A DNA stretch of 64,000 nucleotides from Faecalibacter rhinopitheci. GTDB taxonomy: Bacteria > Bacteroidota > Bacteroidia > Flavobacteriales > Weeksellaceae. The DNA lies in the NCBI RefSeq assembly GCF_015234135.1, contig NZ_JADGIK010000001.1, positions 434,001 through 498,000 of the forward strand, in the 5' to 3' direction. Made by a program: the position numbers and the translations under genes. How positions within the stretch are numbered: position 1 is the stretch's first letter; each line of letters starts with the position of its first letter. The notes beneath the pieces are model-generated. The model had not been told where the DNA came from. It did no database searches and worked only from the letters and a program-made list of their open reading frames with translations. Positions 8,751 to 18,234 of this stretch are shown here, one piece after another.

Positions 8751-9611
8751 CTAATACATTGTATAGGTAAACTTAAATTGGATTGGTTCCTCCTTAAGTG
8801 CTTTATTACCTAAATAATTAAAACTAATAATGCGTTGTTCCTTGTCTAAAATAATTTGGAAACGTTCATTACCTTGTAAGGTAATTCCGTATTTACGTTC
8901 GCCAATTAATTTAATTTCAGATTTTTCTCCTTGATTTAAGTTTATTTTAAGTGTCTTTGGATCAACTTCCGGTACATAATCTGTAATTACGAGTGGAATT
9001 TTGAAATTTGAATCACTAAAACATACTTTGTTTACATCTTGTCCGATTGATTTTGTAATTCTACAATTATGCATCAATCTATCTTCAGTTCCAAGAATAT
9101 TTTCTGAATATACTTTTTTTAATAGAACATCACCTTCTAACCACACAATTTCTGTTTTTTGGTTAGGTTTATGGATATACATTTTATTATCGCTATAATA
9201 AAATGTATTTACCATTTCTTCTTTATTTTGATAATGGATGGTTTCTTTAGTTATAACCCCCTCTTTGTACTCATAATTTACTTGTAGAGCATTTCCTATC
9301 TGTTCACTAATTTCAAAAGTTTTTAGTGTACCATCTTGATTATAAATTGCTTTATAAACAGGATAATTAATTTTAGGATTTGCATTACTTGTAACAGTAA
9401 CCGTTTTTACACCTTTTAAATTATTATCTAACGCATTAATGAAATGCTTTACACCAAAAATTCCAAAAAACATATTTTCAGCATAGGCTTGATTTATTTT
9501 TTTTGAATCCTCTGTAGGAGTAAAAACCATCAAAGACTCAGTATTTATAGTTTTTTGTGCAAAAATTATAAAACACTGTAGAAATAATAATAAAAATGCA
9601 AGTTTTCTCAT
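8751..9611 (-). CDS. Secreted protein of unknown function inside the suf operon
   Basis: I do not recognise this family. The start at 9611 gives MRKLAFLLLFLQCFIIFAQ, a clear signal peptide ending at about residue 19; a longer frame from 9689 would run back into the iscA gene and is rejected. The mature part (~267 residues) is rich in beta-forming sequence with repeated Tyr/Lys/Asn (for example TFYYSDNKMYIHK) and resembles periplasmic or surface proteins that read out like Rhs/YD-type strands, without a clear repeat. It sits 4 bases after the iscA stop and 3 bases before the sufB start, so it is firmly within the suf transcript although its product leaves the cytoplasm. Confidence 0.8.
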   Translation of the reverse strand: MRKLAFLLLFLQCFIIFAQKTINTESLMVFTPTEDSKKINQAYAENMFFGIFGVKHFINALDNNLKGVKTVTVTSNANPKINYPVYKAIYNQDGTLKTFEISEQIGNALQVNYEYKEGVITKETIHYQNKEEMVNTFYYSDNKMYIHKPNQKTEIVWLEGDVLLKKVYSENILGTEDRLMHNCRITKSIGQDVNKVCFSDSNFKIPLVITDYVPEVDPKTLKINLNQGEKSEIKLIGERKYGITLQGNERFQIILDKEQRIISFNYLGNKALKEEPIQFKFTYTMY

Positions 9612-9615
9612 AGAA

Positions 9616-9945
9616 TTATAGTGCAAAACTTTCCCCACAACCGCACGTACGGTTAGCGTTTGGGTTATTAAAAATAAACCCTTTGCCATTTAGTCCTCCT
9701 GAATATTCTAACGTCATTCCAACTAAATACAAAAAAGATTTTTTATCAACTAAAATCCTAACTCCATTATCTACAAATAATTTATCATCTGGCTTTTGTT
9801 CTTTGTCGAACTCTAAGTTGTATGATAAACCTGAACAACCACCACTTGTTACTCCTACACGAACAAAAGATTCTTCGATTGAAGATCCTTCTTCTTGCAT
9901 TAAAGATGCAACTTTATTTTTAGCTTGATCTGAGACTTTTATCAT
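9616..9945 (-). CDS. A-type Fe-S carrier (IscA/SufA/HesB family)
   Basis: This 109-residue protein is an A-type carrier with the three conserved cysteines: Cys37 in GGCSGL and Cys101 and Cys103 in the C-terminal CGCGESF. It would receive clusters from the SufBCD scaffold and pass them to apoproteins. It is first in the suf operon, ahead of the secreted-protein gene and sufB, which supports a SufA role; sequence alone does not separate SufA from IscA or ErpA. A TAATTTTG box lies 34 bases before the start. Confidence 0.94.
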   Translation of the reverse strand: MIKVSDQAKNKVASLMQEEGSSIEESFVRVGVTSGGCSGLSYNLEFDKEQKPDDKLFVDNGVRILVDKKSFLYLVGMTLEYSGGLNGKGFIFNNPNANRTCGCGESFAL

Positions 9946-9979
9946 TTTGAATAAACTTTTAATAGATTTTTATATATTA

Positions 9980-9987
9980 CAAAATTA
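9980..9987 (-). promoter_or_regulatory. Candidate -7 element of the suf operon
   Basis: TAATTTTG on the minus strand fits TAnnTTTG and lies 34 bases before the iscA/sufA-like start. No clear -33 TTTG is seen upstream. Confidence 0.45.
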
Positions 9988-10051
9988 CGATTTAGAAATA
10001 GAATAAATAAACTTATAATATAAATTATAACAATAGCTTAACTTAAGAAAT

Positions 10052-11026
10052 CTATATCTTTAAACCTAATTTTTCTCGTACTCTTTTTAAAACACTTTGG
10101 GCTACTATTCTAGACTTTAACGCGCCATTTTCTAAGTATGCATCTAAAGTATCTTTATCTTCCATCAATTCATTAAATTTAATACGAGCATCAGCATATT
10201 TTTCTAATATAAGTTCAAATAATGCTTGCTTAGCATGCCCATATCCATATCCACCATTTAAATAATTTTTGCGCATTTCTTCTATTTGCTCAGGAGAAGC
10301 CAATAATTTGTAAAGAGCAAAAACATTATCTGTATCTGGATTCTTAGGATCCTCTAAAGGTGTAGAATCTGTCTCGATTGACATTACTTGCTTACGTAAT
10401 TGTTTCTCTGGTAAGAAAATATTAATGAAGTTATTTCGAGATTTACTCATTTTATGTCCATCAGTACCTGGAATAATCATTACTTGATCATCAATTTTTG
10501 CTTCAGGAAGAACGAATGTCTCACCCATCTGATTATTAAATCTAGCAGCAACATCACGTGTAATTTCTAAATGTTGCAATTGATCTTTTCCTACTGGAAC
10601 TAAATTTGCGTCATATAAAAGAATATCAGCAGCCATTAGGATAGGATAAGAAAATAACCCCGCATTAACGTCAGATAAATAATCTTGCTTATCCTTAAAA
10701 GAATGTGCTAAAGTTAGACGTTGAAATGGAAAGAAGTTTAATAAATACCACATTAATTCTGTCGTTTCACAAACATCGGATTGACGATAAAAAGCTACCT
10801 TAGAGCTATCTAATCCTAATGCTAACCAAGTTGCTGCAACTTCATAAGTATTTTGCTTAAGAACTTCTGCATCTTTAATTTGCGTTAATGAATGTAAATC
10901 AGCAATAAAGATAAAAGAATCATTTCCTTCTTGCTGCGTCATCTCAATAGCAGGTTGTATAGCACCTAAAATATTACCTAAATGCGGTGTACCTGTTGCT
11001 TGAATTCCCGTAAGTATTCTTGACAT
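10052..11026 (-). CDS. trpS: Tryptophanyl-tRNA synthetase
   Basis: This 324-residue class I aminoacyl-tRNA synthetase charges tRNA-Trp. The HIGH-equivalent is TPHLGN at about 13-18, within GIQATGTPHLGN, and the KMSKS loop is intact (GHKMSKSRNN at about 191-200). Its length is normal for the bacterial enzyme. It appears to be a single gene: a well-formed promoter lies upstream and the next gene downstream belongs to the suf operon with its own promoter box. Confidence 0.97.
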   Translation of the reverse strand: MSRILTGIQATGTPHLGNILGAIQPAIEMTQQEGNDSFIFIADLHSLTQIKDAEVLKQNTYEVAATWLALGLDSSKVAFYRQSDVCETTELMWYLLNFFPFQRLTLAHSFKDKQDYLSDVNAGLFSYPILMAADILLYDANLVPVGKDQLQHLEITRDVAARFNNQMGETFVLPEAKIDDQVMIIPGTDGHKMSKSRNNFINIFLPEKQLRKQVMSIETDSTPLEDPKNPDTDNVFALYKLLASPEQIEEMRKNYLNGGYGYGHAKQALFELILEKYADARIKFNELMEDKDTLDAYLENGALKSRIVAQSVLKRVREKLGLKI

Positions 11027-11049
11027 TTCTGTTGATTTTTGTAAGTGAG

Positions 11050-11076
11050 CAAAGATAGCTGATTAGACTCAATCAA
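11050..11076 (-). promoter_or_regulatory. trpS promoter
   Basis: On the minus strand TTG (11076-11074) is followed after 16 bases by TATCTTTG (11057-11050), a good match to the Bacteroidota -33/-7 promoter. The trpS ATG follows 23 bases later. Confidence 0.65.
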
Positions 11077-11128
11077 CGAAATGAAAACGAAAGTTTATAC
11101 TTATTTTATTTTTAATGATTAAAAACTA

Positions 11129-11620
11129 TTAATTATCAAAAAAAGTAGACCGAATCTTACGATATGGCCATGTAATTGTACGAATTACACGTTCTTTAAA
11201 CGTTGGTTTTACATAAATAACTTCTCCTGTTAAAGAATATAACTCATTAGGATGGTTTAATTTTAGATTTATAAAATCTTTTATTTTATCATAATCTATA
11301 TTGTATTCAATTTTATTTTCAGTTGAATCGTTATAAACCAAAACTAATTGGTTTTTATCAAACGGTACTTTCAATTCAAAATATCCATTGTTATCCGTAT
11401 ATGTAGCTAACGAAGTCAGTTTTAAACCTATTTTCTCATCTAAAACAGGAAAGTCATTTGCATCAATCAATTTTCCTTTTAAAATAATGCTATCGTTTTG
11501 TGCTGCTCCATAAATCCCAATAAATAAAAAAGCTATAAATAACCAAATTCTTCTTTTTAAAAAAATTTGATTAAAATTTTTACAATTATTTTCTAAAGAG
11601 TTAATATTAAATCTTGTCAT
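11129..11620 (-). CDS. Small secreted protein with a carboxypeptidase-regulatory-like fold
   Basis: The 163-residue product has a basic N-terminus, one hydrophobic segment at about 26-40 ending in AAQ, and a mature part that looks like a single CarboxypepD_reg-like/transthyretin-type beta domain (LKGKLIDANDFPVLDEKIGLKL, then TDNNGYFELKVPF), the domain found at the front of SusC proteins. The signal sequence is preceded by about 24 residues, so the true start may be downstream at a non-ATG codon, but this is the only ATG. The function is unknown. The gene is single, with its start 155 bases from the divergent TonB gene. Confidence 0.65.
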   Translation of the reverse strand: MTRFNINSLENNCKNFNQIFLKRRIWLFIAFLFIGIYGAAQNDSIILKGKLIDANDFPVLDEKIGLKLTSLATYTDNNGYFELKVPFDKNQLVLVYNDSTENKIEYNIDYDKIKDFINLKLNHPNELYSLTGEVIYVKPTFKERVIRTITWPYRKIRSTFFDN

Positions 11621-11739
11621 TTTTTATAAAGAAATTTAGAAGATGACCAATGAAATCTTAAAGTTTTCTTAAAGTTAAACTTTTATTACCAATATTTTAT
11701 ATTTCAGCCAACCATTTTAAGAATAATTACATCTATTCA

Positions 11740-12723
11740 ATGAATCGATTCAAATCCCTTAAAAATGTTATTAAAATGGAAAATAAAAAATTCTTGGATA
11801 TTCTATTCGAAAATAGAAACAAGGCTTACGGAGCTTATGAGCTAAGAACAACCGAAAATAGAACTTTAATGAAAGCCCTTTTTGTTGGATTTGGAATCGT
11901 TACCTTAGGAATGGGTGGCATTGTTTACTCAAACAAAATGGACTCTATCAATTATTCTAAACCAGCAATTGATAAAGGTGTAACAATTGATATGACTAAA
12001 ATTCTTCCTCCAGTAGAAAAAGAAAAAATAGTAGAACCTCCAATTAAAGAACAAAAACAAGAAAAAAGATTACAATTAGATACAAAACAAATAAAAGAAG
12101 TAATACCTACTCCTACTATTCAACCAAAAGTGCAAGAAACAATTCTTGATCGTGAAAAAACTAAAGAAGCAGATTTAGGCGCTGAAAATCGTGAAGGCAC
12201 ACTTATTTCCAATAACCAAATTGGAGGTGGAGATGTTAGCGAAGGAGACAAAAACGTATCTGGAAAACAAAATACAGATGCAATTACGAAAGGTGCTGAT
12301 GTTAAAGCTACCGTTGAAAACAGAAGAGCAATAACTGCAAGTAAGGCAAAAGTAATGGCGATATTTCCTGGTTGTGAAAAAGAAGCAAAAAATGGTAATG
12401 AAGCATTGACAAAATGTATGAGTGAAAAATTATCGAATGAATTAGCTTACAATTTGGAAGATTATAATACAATTGCAGAAAAAGAAAATATAAAAAATGC
12501 AGTTGCAAAAATGCAATTTATTGTAAGTAAAAATGGCGAAATTACAGAAGTAAAATCAGCTTCTGGAAGCGATGCAACATTAGGAAAAGAAGCCAAAAAA
12601 GCTTTAGATAAAATTAATAAAGATCTAAAGAAAAAAGGGAAATTAATAAAACCTGCGAAGTTTGAGGATGGAACGAATGCAGATTTAATTTTCTCTATTC
12701 CGGTTCGATTTCAACAATTGTAA
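11740..12723 (+). CDS. TonB-type energy transducer
   Basis: The product has 327 residues from ATG 11740, or 315 from ATG 11776 (MENKKFLDILFENRNKAYGAYELR, the usual beginning of Bacteroidota TonB proteins, so the later start may be the real one). A membrane segment lies at about 46-64, followed by a Pro/Lys/Glu-rich periplasm-spanning linker (about 85-150) and a C-terminal TonB-like domain (about 215-327) with AIFPGC and IVSKNGEITEV. It would transfer proton-motive energy to outer-membrane receptors such as SusC. The expected ExbB/ExbD partners are not next to it. A hairpin terminator follows. Confidence 0.85.
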   Translation: MNRFKSLKNVIKMENKKFLDILFENRNKAYGAYELRTTENRTLMKALFVGFGIVTLGMGGIVYSNKMDSINYSKPAIDKGVTIDMTKILPPVEKEKIVEPPIKEQKQEKRLQLDTKQIKEVIPTPTIQPKVQETILDREKTKEADLGAENREGTLISNNQIGGGDVSEGDKNVSGKQNTDAITKGADVKATVENRRAITASKAKVMAIFPGCEKEAKNGNEALTKCMSEKLSNELAYNLEDYNTIAEKENIKNAVAKMQFIVSKNGEITEVKSASGSDATLGKEAKKALDKINKDLKKKGKLIKPAKFEDGTNADLIFSIPVRFQQL

Positions 12724-12727
12724 AACG

Positions 12728-12770
12728 ATATATAGTAGGAGATTTTATAGGATTTCCTACTATATATTTT
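12728..12770 (+). terminator. Terminator after the TonB-type gene
   Basis: A perfect 13-base stem (12728-12740 with 12755-12767) with a 14-base loop is followed by TTTT. It is AT-rich apart from a GTAGGA core, and it starts 5 bases after the stop codon. Confidence 0.7.
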
Positions 12771-12852
12771 AAAAAAATTAACATAAGAGTACATATCGTT
12801 TTTAAAATAGGGTGATTTTTAGGTTTTATTTTTCGTATTTTCGTAGCTTATT

Positions 12853-13044
12853 ATGAATAAAAATATTGCATACGGAATCATTGGTTTCGGTTATTTATTA
12901 ATCGGGATTTTTACATGGAGATTTAAGTATTTCATCAAAGAATTGGATGATACACAAGCCCTATTATTTGGAATTCTATTTATAATTTATGGATCTTTTA
13001 GAATCTACCGCGCAATCAAAGCATACAAAAATGGTGAAAAATAA
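12853..13044 (+). CDS. Small two-helix membrane protein
   Basis: This 63-residue protein has two predicted membrane helices, at about 5-24 (IAYGIIGFGYLLIGIFTW) and 36-52 (QALLFGILFIIYGSFRI), joined by a short charged loop, with a basic C-terminus. I know no named function. Its stop overlaps the start of the PstS-like lipoprotein gene by 14 bases in another frame, so the two are probably translated together and may act together at the inner membrane or periplasm. Confidence 0.75.
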   Translation: MNKNIAYGIIGFGYLLIGIFTWRFKYFIKELDDTQALLFGILFIIYGSFRIYRAIKAYKNGEK

Positions 13045-13993
13045 AATTCTTGTTCTTGGTGGAATATTAGCCATCGCACTATTTACACAAGCTTGTAAAA
13101 AAGATAAAATAGAAGTAAAATCTGAACAGAGTAAAACGAAAGGAATTAATAAGCCTTTGCATACATACGGTACACTAAAAATTACTGCTGACCCGAGTTA
13201 TCAAAATGTTATAAAAGCTATTACTTCTATCTATCAAGTTCAATATCCTGAAGTTACTTTTGACTTTGATTTTAAAATAGAAGAACTGGCTATTAAAGAT
13301 TTATATGAAGGTAAAACAGACTTTGCGATAGTAAGTAAACCCCTTACTAAAGACCAAGAAACTTATCTTTTTAATAAGACGAAAATCTTGTACAAATCTT
13401 CCCCAATTGGTATGGACGCATCCATTTTTATTACTTCTGTAGATAATCCTTTAGAAAATATTAGTGTAACCGATATAAAAAATAATTTATACAAAGATGA
13501 TGCTACCCTAAATTTTGTTTTTGATTATCCAAACTCAGCTAATTTTAATACAATTAATGATAAATTAGGAATATCTGCACCTAAAGGGAAACCCATCAAA
13601 GCCCTAGAATCTTCGGAAAGTGTGATTGACTTTGTACAAAAAGATAAAAATGCAATCGGAATAATTGGCCTAAATACTTTATCTGATACTGATAATCCTA
13701 AGATTAAAGAATATCTTACAAAGGTTAAAATTTTGAAAATTTCGGATGAAAAAGGTGAAATCTATGAACCTAATAATCCTAATCTTAGAACGGGTAAATA
13801 TCCATTTTACAGATTAATTTATTTTTTAAAAAATGAAAAAGGTTTCGGAATTGCAGCCGGTCTTACTCGTTTTACTGGTTCTCAACAAGGACAATTGATT
13901 ATTTTGAAAGAAAATTTACAGCCTTATTATTTATTTAAAAGAGAAGTTCAATTAAACGCAAAAGCTTTAGAAACTATAACTGATAAAAAATAA
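13031..13993 (+). CDS. PstS-like substrate-binding lipoprotein
   Basis: This 320-residue protein starts at ATG 13031 with MVKNKILVLGGILAIALFTQAC, a lipoprotein signal with the lipidated Cys at 22; a longer frame from 12989 would lack a signal and is rejected. The rest resembles PstS/PBP-like phosphate-type binding proteins (GTLKITADPSYQNVIKAI, and DFAIVSKPLTKDQ). In Flavobacteriia such PstS-like proteins commonly sit beside TonB/ExbBD genes rather than with a Pst transporter, and that is the context here. No PstCAB genes are near, so uptake of phosphate is doubtful and the ligand is unknown. Confidence 0.8.
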   Translation: MVKNKILVLGGILAIALFTQACKKDKIEVKSEQSKTKGINKPLHTYGTLKITADPSYQNVIKAITSIYQVQYPEVTFDFDFKIEELAIKDLYEGKTDFAIVSKPLTKDQETYLFNKTKILYKSSPIGMDASIFITSVDNPLENISVTDIKNNLYKDDATLNFVFDYPNSANFNTINDKLGISAPKGKPIKALESSESVIDFVQKDKNAIGIIGLNTLSDTDNPKIKEYLTKVKILKISDEKGEIYEPNNPNLRTGKYPFYRLIYFLKNEKGFGIAAGLTRFTGSQQGQLIILKENLQPYYLFKREVQLNAKALETITDKK

Positions 13994-13996
13994 AAT

Positions 13997-14029
13997 AAAA
14001 AAGAGTCACAAGAAATGTGACTCTTTTTT
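13997..14029. terminator. Bidirectional terminator between convergent genes
   Basis: A perfect 14-base stem (13997-14010 with 14016-14029) has a 5-base loop, with A-runs on one side and T-runs on the other. It serves the PstS-like gene and, on the minus strand, the PorP/SprF gene. Confidence 0.9.
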
Positions 14030-14049
14030 ATTATTCTTTATACCTTAAT

Positions 14050-15012
14050 TTAGTAATATCTATCTCCCCAAGGGTTTTGCAAATCTAAACCTAAACTAAA
14101 TAAAAATCCTTGCTTACGTCCATCCACTTGAAAGTCTGATAAACCAATATCATATGATAATCCTGCTCTCAATGACCCTACTTTTAGTTTTAAAATGGGA
14201 GAAATAAATAAAGGTTGATTTCCATTTTTATCAAGACCTTGCTTATACCCTACTCCAACTCCAACGCCTTGGTCATTATCTCCAAAACCAAAATGACTAA
14301 GTAAATTAATATCTAAATGGCGATCTGAATTTGAATTTAAGTTATAAACTAGCGAAGGTTCTAACCTTATTCCTTCCGAAATGTACCAATTATATCCTAA
14401 ATTTAGGTAATACCATGTTGGTAAAGGCTCAATATTATTAAGAAAATACACATTTTCCCCTAATGGAATATCAAGTACAGAAACTCCAACATTAAAGTTC
14501 ATATATTTTACGGATAATCCTAAATTTAAGAATAATGCGTTGTATGAATCAGTATCTAGCGCTGGATCATTTGGATTTTCCACTACAATTTTTGAAAAGT
14601 CAAATCGTTGTGATACGCTTGATGCACCTACACCAAAAGAAAAAACACTTTTTTCTGCATCTTCAGAATAGCTTCTATCGTCTAAAGGTATATGATAAGC
14701 AGCCGTTAAATTAAATCCGGTTAGTTTTGTTGCTCCGTTTCTATCATTAAAAAAATATGCTCCTACCGCTAATCGATCTATAATAGTACCATGAGCACTT
14801 ACAGTTTGGGTACTTGGACTATCTGGTAAATCGTCCCATTGATTTCTATGGGTTGCATTAATAGAAATTATCTCTGGATTTTGACCTGCATAAGCAGGAT
14901 TGATTAGCATTTTATCTCCTACTAAATAATGATTATAAAATGGTAAACCTTGTTGTGCATTTACATTCTTTATACAAAGTAATAGTAAACAAAATAATAC
15001 AAATTTTTTCAT
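14050..15012 (-). CDS. PorP/SprF-family type IX secretion outer-membrane protein
   Basis: This 320-residue protein has a signal peptide (MKKFVLFCLLLLCIKNVNAQ; start at 15012 rather than 15033 for that reason) and the PorP/SprF family hallmarks QGLPFYNHYLVGDKMLINPAYAG and ATHRNQW near the N-terminus, followed by a beta-barrel with alternating Gly/aromatic strands. Members form outer-membrane parts of the T9SS and usually stand next to a large T9SS type B cargo, which helps to attach it to the surface. That is the case here: the 1019-residue gene lies 47 bases upstream in the same direction. Confidence 0.92.
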   Translation of the reverse strand: MKKFVLFCLLLLCIKNVNAQQGLPFYNHYLVGDKMLINPAYAGQNPEIISINATHRNQWDDLPDSPSTQTVSAHGTIIDRLAVGAYFFNDRNGATKLTGFNLTAAYHIPLDDRSYSEDAEKSVFSFGVGASSVSQRFDFSKIVVENPNDPALDTDSYNALFLNLGLSVKYMNFNVGVSVLDIPLGENVYFLNNIEPLPTWYYLNLGYNWYISEGIRLEPSLVYNLNSNSDRHLDINLLSHFGFGDNDQGVGVGVGYKQGLDKNGNQPLFISPILKLKVGSLRAGLSYDIGLSDFQVDGRKQGFLFSLGLDLQNPWGDRYY

Positions 15013-15059
15013 ATAGCGCTGTAAATGAATCAATAATACTCAATTAATTTAAGAATTAT

Positions 15060-18000
15060 TTATTTAAAATTAGATTTAATTGTAATATATCCCTGATATT
15101 TTAACTTGATAATTGCTTTTTTATCTACATATTCAATAAAATACCAATAAGAATCTGAAGCTAACGGCTTATTATTATATTTTCCATCCCAGTTTAAAGC
15201 ATCTGGACCTTGAGCTTCATAAATTAATTTACCCGAACGATTTAAAATCTTCACACTTAAATCTAATGTGTTTTGAGCTCCAATTGGTCTCCAAATATCA
15301 TTGATTCCGTCCCCATTAGGTGTAATATAATTTGGAATATTTAAATATACAATGTTAGGAATACTTATCACAGTACATCCATCTTTTCTTACAAAAACAG
15401 TATAAGAAATTCCCTTTTGTATTCCTATAAATTTATTAATTTTTTGCCAATTTTTCCCATCTAACGAATACTCTAAGGAAGTCTTATTTCCTTCCACAAT
15501 TACTTCGATAGAGTCTGCATTTAAAATTATTTCTTTAATGATTGGCTCTTCGCCCGTAACTACTTCAAACTGTTTTTTAGTCACACAACCATATTCATTT
15601 TCTACTTCTATGTTGTAACTTCCTAAATTTAACTCATAAATATTATTATTTCCTACTAGTAACGTTCCTGACGCATCATATACACGAACAATGTTATAAG
15701 TAGATAAATCTAAGCTATAATAATAACCAGTACAGATAATAACTTGTGGTGCTATATCAATCACCTCAACAGGATAAGCCTCGTACTTTAAGATTAATTC
15801 TTTCACTCCACATAGATTAGGATCTAGAAATTTTATTGCAATCATACCGTTATTATCAATCATTTCTTGTGCATACTGAAACGCTGATTTCTCTGCCACA
15901 ACATTTTTATATAAAGCTTGAACTTGAGAAATATATCCTAAAATATAATCTTCTAATTCTGAAGGAATAATTGGATTACAAAAATTATATGGATTTTGAG
16001 CTGCATCTTGTTCAATAGATGTAATATCAATACTTAAATTTTTAGATTGAATTACTGTTATAACTTTATCTATAAAACAAGAATTATTGTATTTATTTTT
16101 GAAACGTATTGTTACTTTACTCTCACCTGCAACAAAAATTAATGGTTTTGTTATGTCCTCCAAAATTTCATAATCGTATAAAGTTGTTGAAGTATTTCCA
16201 AATAAAGATTGTAATATACTTTGATCAATGAAAACATAATCATTACAATCTGCTTGTAAGGAGTTTGTCGCATCATCAACATCAGGTTTTGTAATAACAC
16301 GTAAATTAAAAGTCATTTCTTCTGACCAACATAATTCACCATTAATTTTCACTTTAAAGTTGATTGTTTTTGATTCATTGTCTCCTAAAATCTCTTCTTT
16401 AATACCATCAAAAATAATATCAGAACGATTTAATTCAGTTTTTAAATAAGCTTCAATTTCGTTTTGAGTAAAAATATATCCGCTTCCTACAGAACTACAC
16501 GTTGATAACAAATCTTTTATCGTTGTATTTAAAATGAATGATGATTCGCTTAAATTAAAGGTTAATTTTTTAGACGTATCACATATATTAGCATTATCGA
16601 TTTGTAATGCTTTAACGATAACTTCGCCTTTTTTATTCTCTAATATATAATTATATACCTCGTTACGATCCAATAAATTCGTAATTCCATCCGATTTATA
16701 AAATCTTAATACAGAAGTAGTCCCGTTTAAAATTTCATCAATTTTAGTATCTAAAATTGATGAAGTAAAATCAATTACACAAAGATTATTTATTAATGTA
16801 TCAACAATATTCGCAGCAGATGTTTTAGTAACAATAAAATTAACTGAGTTACTTTCGCATCCTCCTGTTGTTTTAGACTTAATTTTTACAGTAAAATTTA
16901 ATGTATTTAAAATTACAATTTTATCTCCGTCAGATACTGGCTTTCCATTATACAATATAATTAAATCAAATTGAGATTTATCTACACTTAGTTTTGTATA
17001 TATATTATTGAAGTTAACTATATACTCATTCTCACATGTATTTTCATTTATATCATCACTAAGAATTGGAGATCCTTGTTGAAGTTGAATAGTAATTTCT
17101 TTAGAATCTAAGGGGCAACTATTATCGTAGGTAACCACCACATCTATATTTTTTATTTCACCAACTGCAAGATTTAGCACATCACCAATTGCATAAGAAA
17201 TTCCGTCAACTTGTAAAGTTTTAATTTTATAATCTACATGGACAGTTTCGAAGATTATATTTAATAATTTTTCGCTTTCAAGTTTATAACTAAGTGTACA
17301 TTCATAGATTGGATCTATCGTAGATTTATACGGAAAAATATGATCTGGTATAAATGAAATTGGAATAGTGTAAATATATTTTAACGCACCTGTTGCATCT
17401 TTTACTTGCGCATATACAATTTGATCACTATTAAAAATAGCATCTGAAGGAATTTCATTCACAAACGAATTATCCGAAAATAGTTTTATATCAGACAAGC
17501 CAGAATCAGTTACTATTTCATCATAAATTAAATTGTATGCATACGGAGATCCTGCGCATAGATAATTAAATTTATTAATCATTCTTTCTTCTGCTACATT
17601 AACTTTAATATCAAATAAATCTGTATTATTTAAACCATAAATTGCAATTACAACAGTTTCACCTTTCTTTAATGCTTCAATTCCATTCAAAGATTTTACA
17701 TATCCATTCCCATTCTGATATTCACACTTTTCAATTTTACCATCTTTCATTCCCTTAATGAGTAGATTCTTATCATATACAGATCGATCAGCTGCAATTG
17801 TCCCGCCCTTATCAAAAATTGAAGTAGGATTTTTATCTTTATCTAGTTTCCAAATAATAAAGTTAAAATCTGGCTTGGTTGCAATTAAGTCAAATGCAAA
17901 AGCCATATCAAACCCAGCCTGAAAAGAATAATATTTATAGCTATTAGAAAATTGAAAACCACAATCCTTTGGAGTAGTTGCATTAAATACTTGAGTATGA

Positions 18001-18119
18001 TTTTCTAATTTCTCACCTAGAAAAGTAAAACCACCATTAAGGGGATGAATTGTAGGAGTGTTTTGTCCAAAAACAGTCAAATTCATCATCAATAAAAACA
18101 AGTAAAATATCTTTTTCAT
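15060..18119 (-). CDS. Large surface protein with T9SS type B (CHU_C) sorting domain
   Basis: This 1019-residue protein has a signal peptide (MKKIFYLFLLMMNLTVFGQ) and a long adhesin-like body with repeated beta-sandwich segments, ending in the gliding-motility type C-terminal domain (NYITPNGDGINDIW at about 930-943, then LNRSGKLIYEA, ALNWDGKYNNKPL, SYWYFIEY). That domain is the T9SS type B sorting signal, so the protein should be exported and held at the cell surface by the adjacent PorP/SprF protein. The body carries paired cysteines in the C-x-n pattern of PKD-like SprB-type repeats, without an enzymatic domain. An adhesion or motility role is inferred. Confidence 0.9.
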   Translation of the reverse strand: MKKIFYLFLLMMNLTVFGQNTPTIHPLNGGFTFLGEKLENHTQVFNATTPKDCGFQFSNSYKYYSFQAGFDMAFAFDLIATKPDFNFIIWKLDKDKNPTSIFDKGGTIAADRSVYDKNLLIKGMKDGKIEKCEYQNGNGYVKSLNGIEALKKGETVVIAIYGLNNTDLFDIKVNVAEERMINKFNYLCAGSPYAYNLIYDEIVTDSGLSDIKLFSDNSFVNEIPSDAIFNSDQIVYAQVKDATGALKYIYTIPISFIPDHIFPYKSTIDPIYECTLSYKLESEKLLNIIFETVHVDYKIKTLQVDGISYAIGDVLNLAVGEIKNIDVVVTYDNSCPLDSKEITIQLQQGSPILSDDINENTCENEYIVNFNNIYTKLSVDKSQFDLIILYNGKPVSDGDKIVILNTLNFTVKIKSKTTGGCESNSVNFIVTKTSAANIVDTLINNLCVIDFTSSILDTKIDEILNGTTSVLRFYKSDGITNLLDRNEVYNYILENKKGEVIVKALQIDNANICDTSKKLTFNLSESSFILNTTIKDLLSTCSSVGSGYIFTQNEIEAYLKTELNRSDIIFDGIKEEILGDNESKTINFKVKINGELCWSEEMTFNLRVITKPDVDDATNSLQADCNDYVFIDQSILQSLFGNTSTTLYDYEILEDITKPLIFVAGESKVTIRFKNKYNNSCFIDKVITVIQSKNLSIDITSIEQDAAQNPYNFCNPIIPSELEDYILGYISQVQALYKNVVAEKSAFQYAQEMIDNNGMIAIKFLDPNLCGVKELILKYEAYPVEVIDIAPQVIICTGYYYSLDLSTYNIVRVYDASGTLLVGNNNIYELNLGSYNIEVENEYGCVTKKQFEVVTGEEPIIKEIILNADSIEVIVEGNKTSLEYSLDGKNWQKINKFIGIQKGISYTVFVRKDGCTVISIPNIVYLNIPNYITPNGDGINDIWRPIGAQNTLDLSVKILNRSGKLIYEAQGPDALNWDGKYNNKPLASDSYWYFIEYVDKKAIIKLKYQGYITIKSNFK

Positions 18120-18206
18120 AATTCGGTCTTCGTCTATTATAAAATAACGTTATTTAGTTTTAATTATTCTCCTAATGAGAAAGTTTCGTGTTTTCTGTAT
18201 AAAAAC

Positions 18207-18214
18207 TATCTTTG
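18207..18214 (+). promoter_or_regulatory. prfC -7 element
   Basis: TATCTTTG exactly fits TAnnTTTG and lies 20 bases before the prfC ATG. The -33 region is weak (TTTC). Confidence 0.5.
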
Positions 18215-18234
18215 CAATCTGAAATTATATAAGA

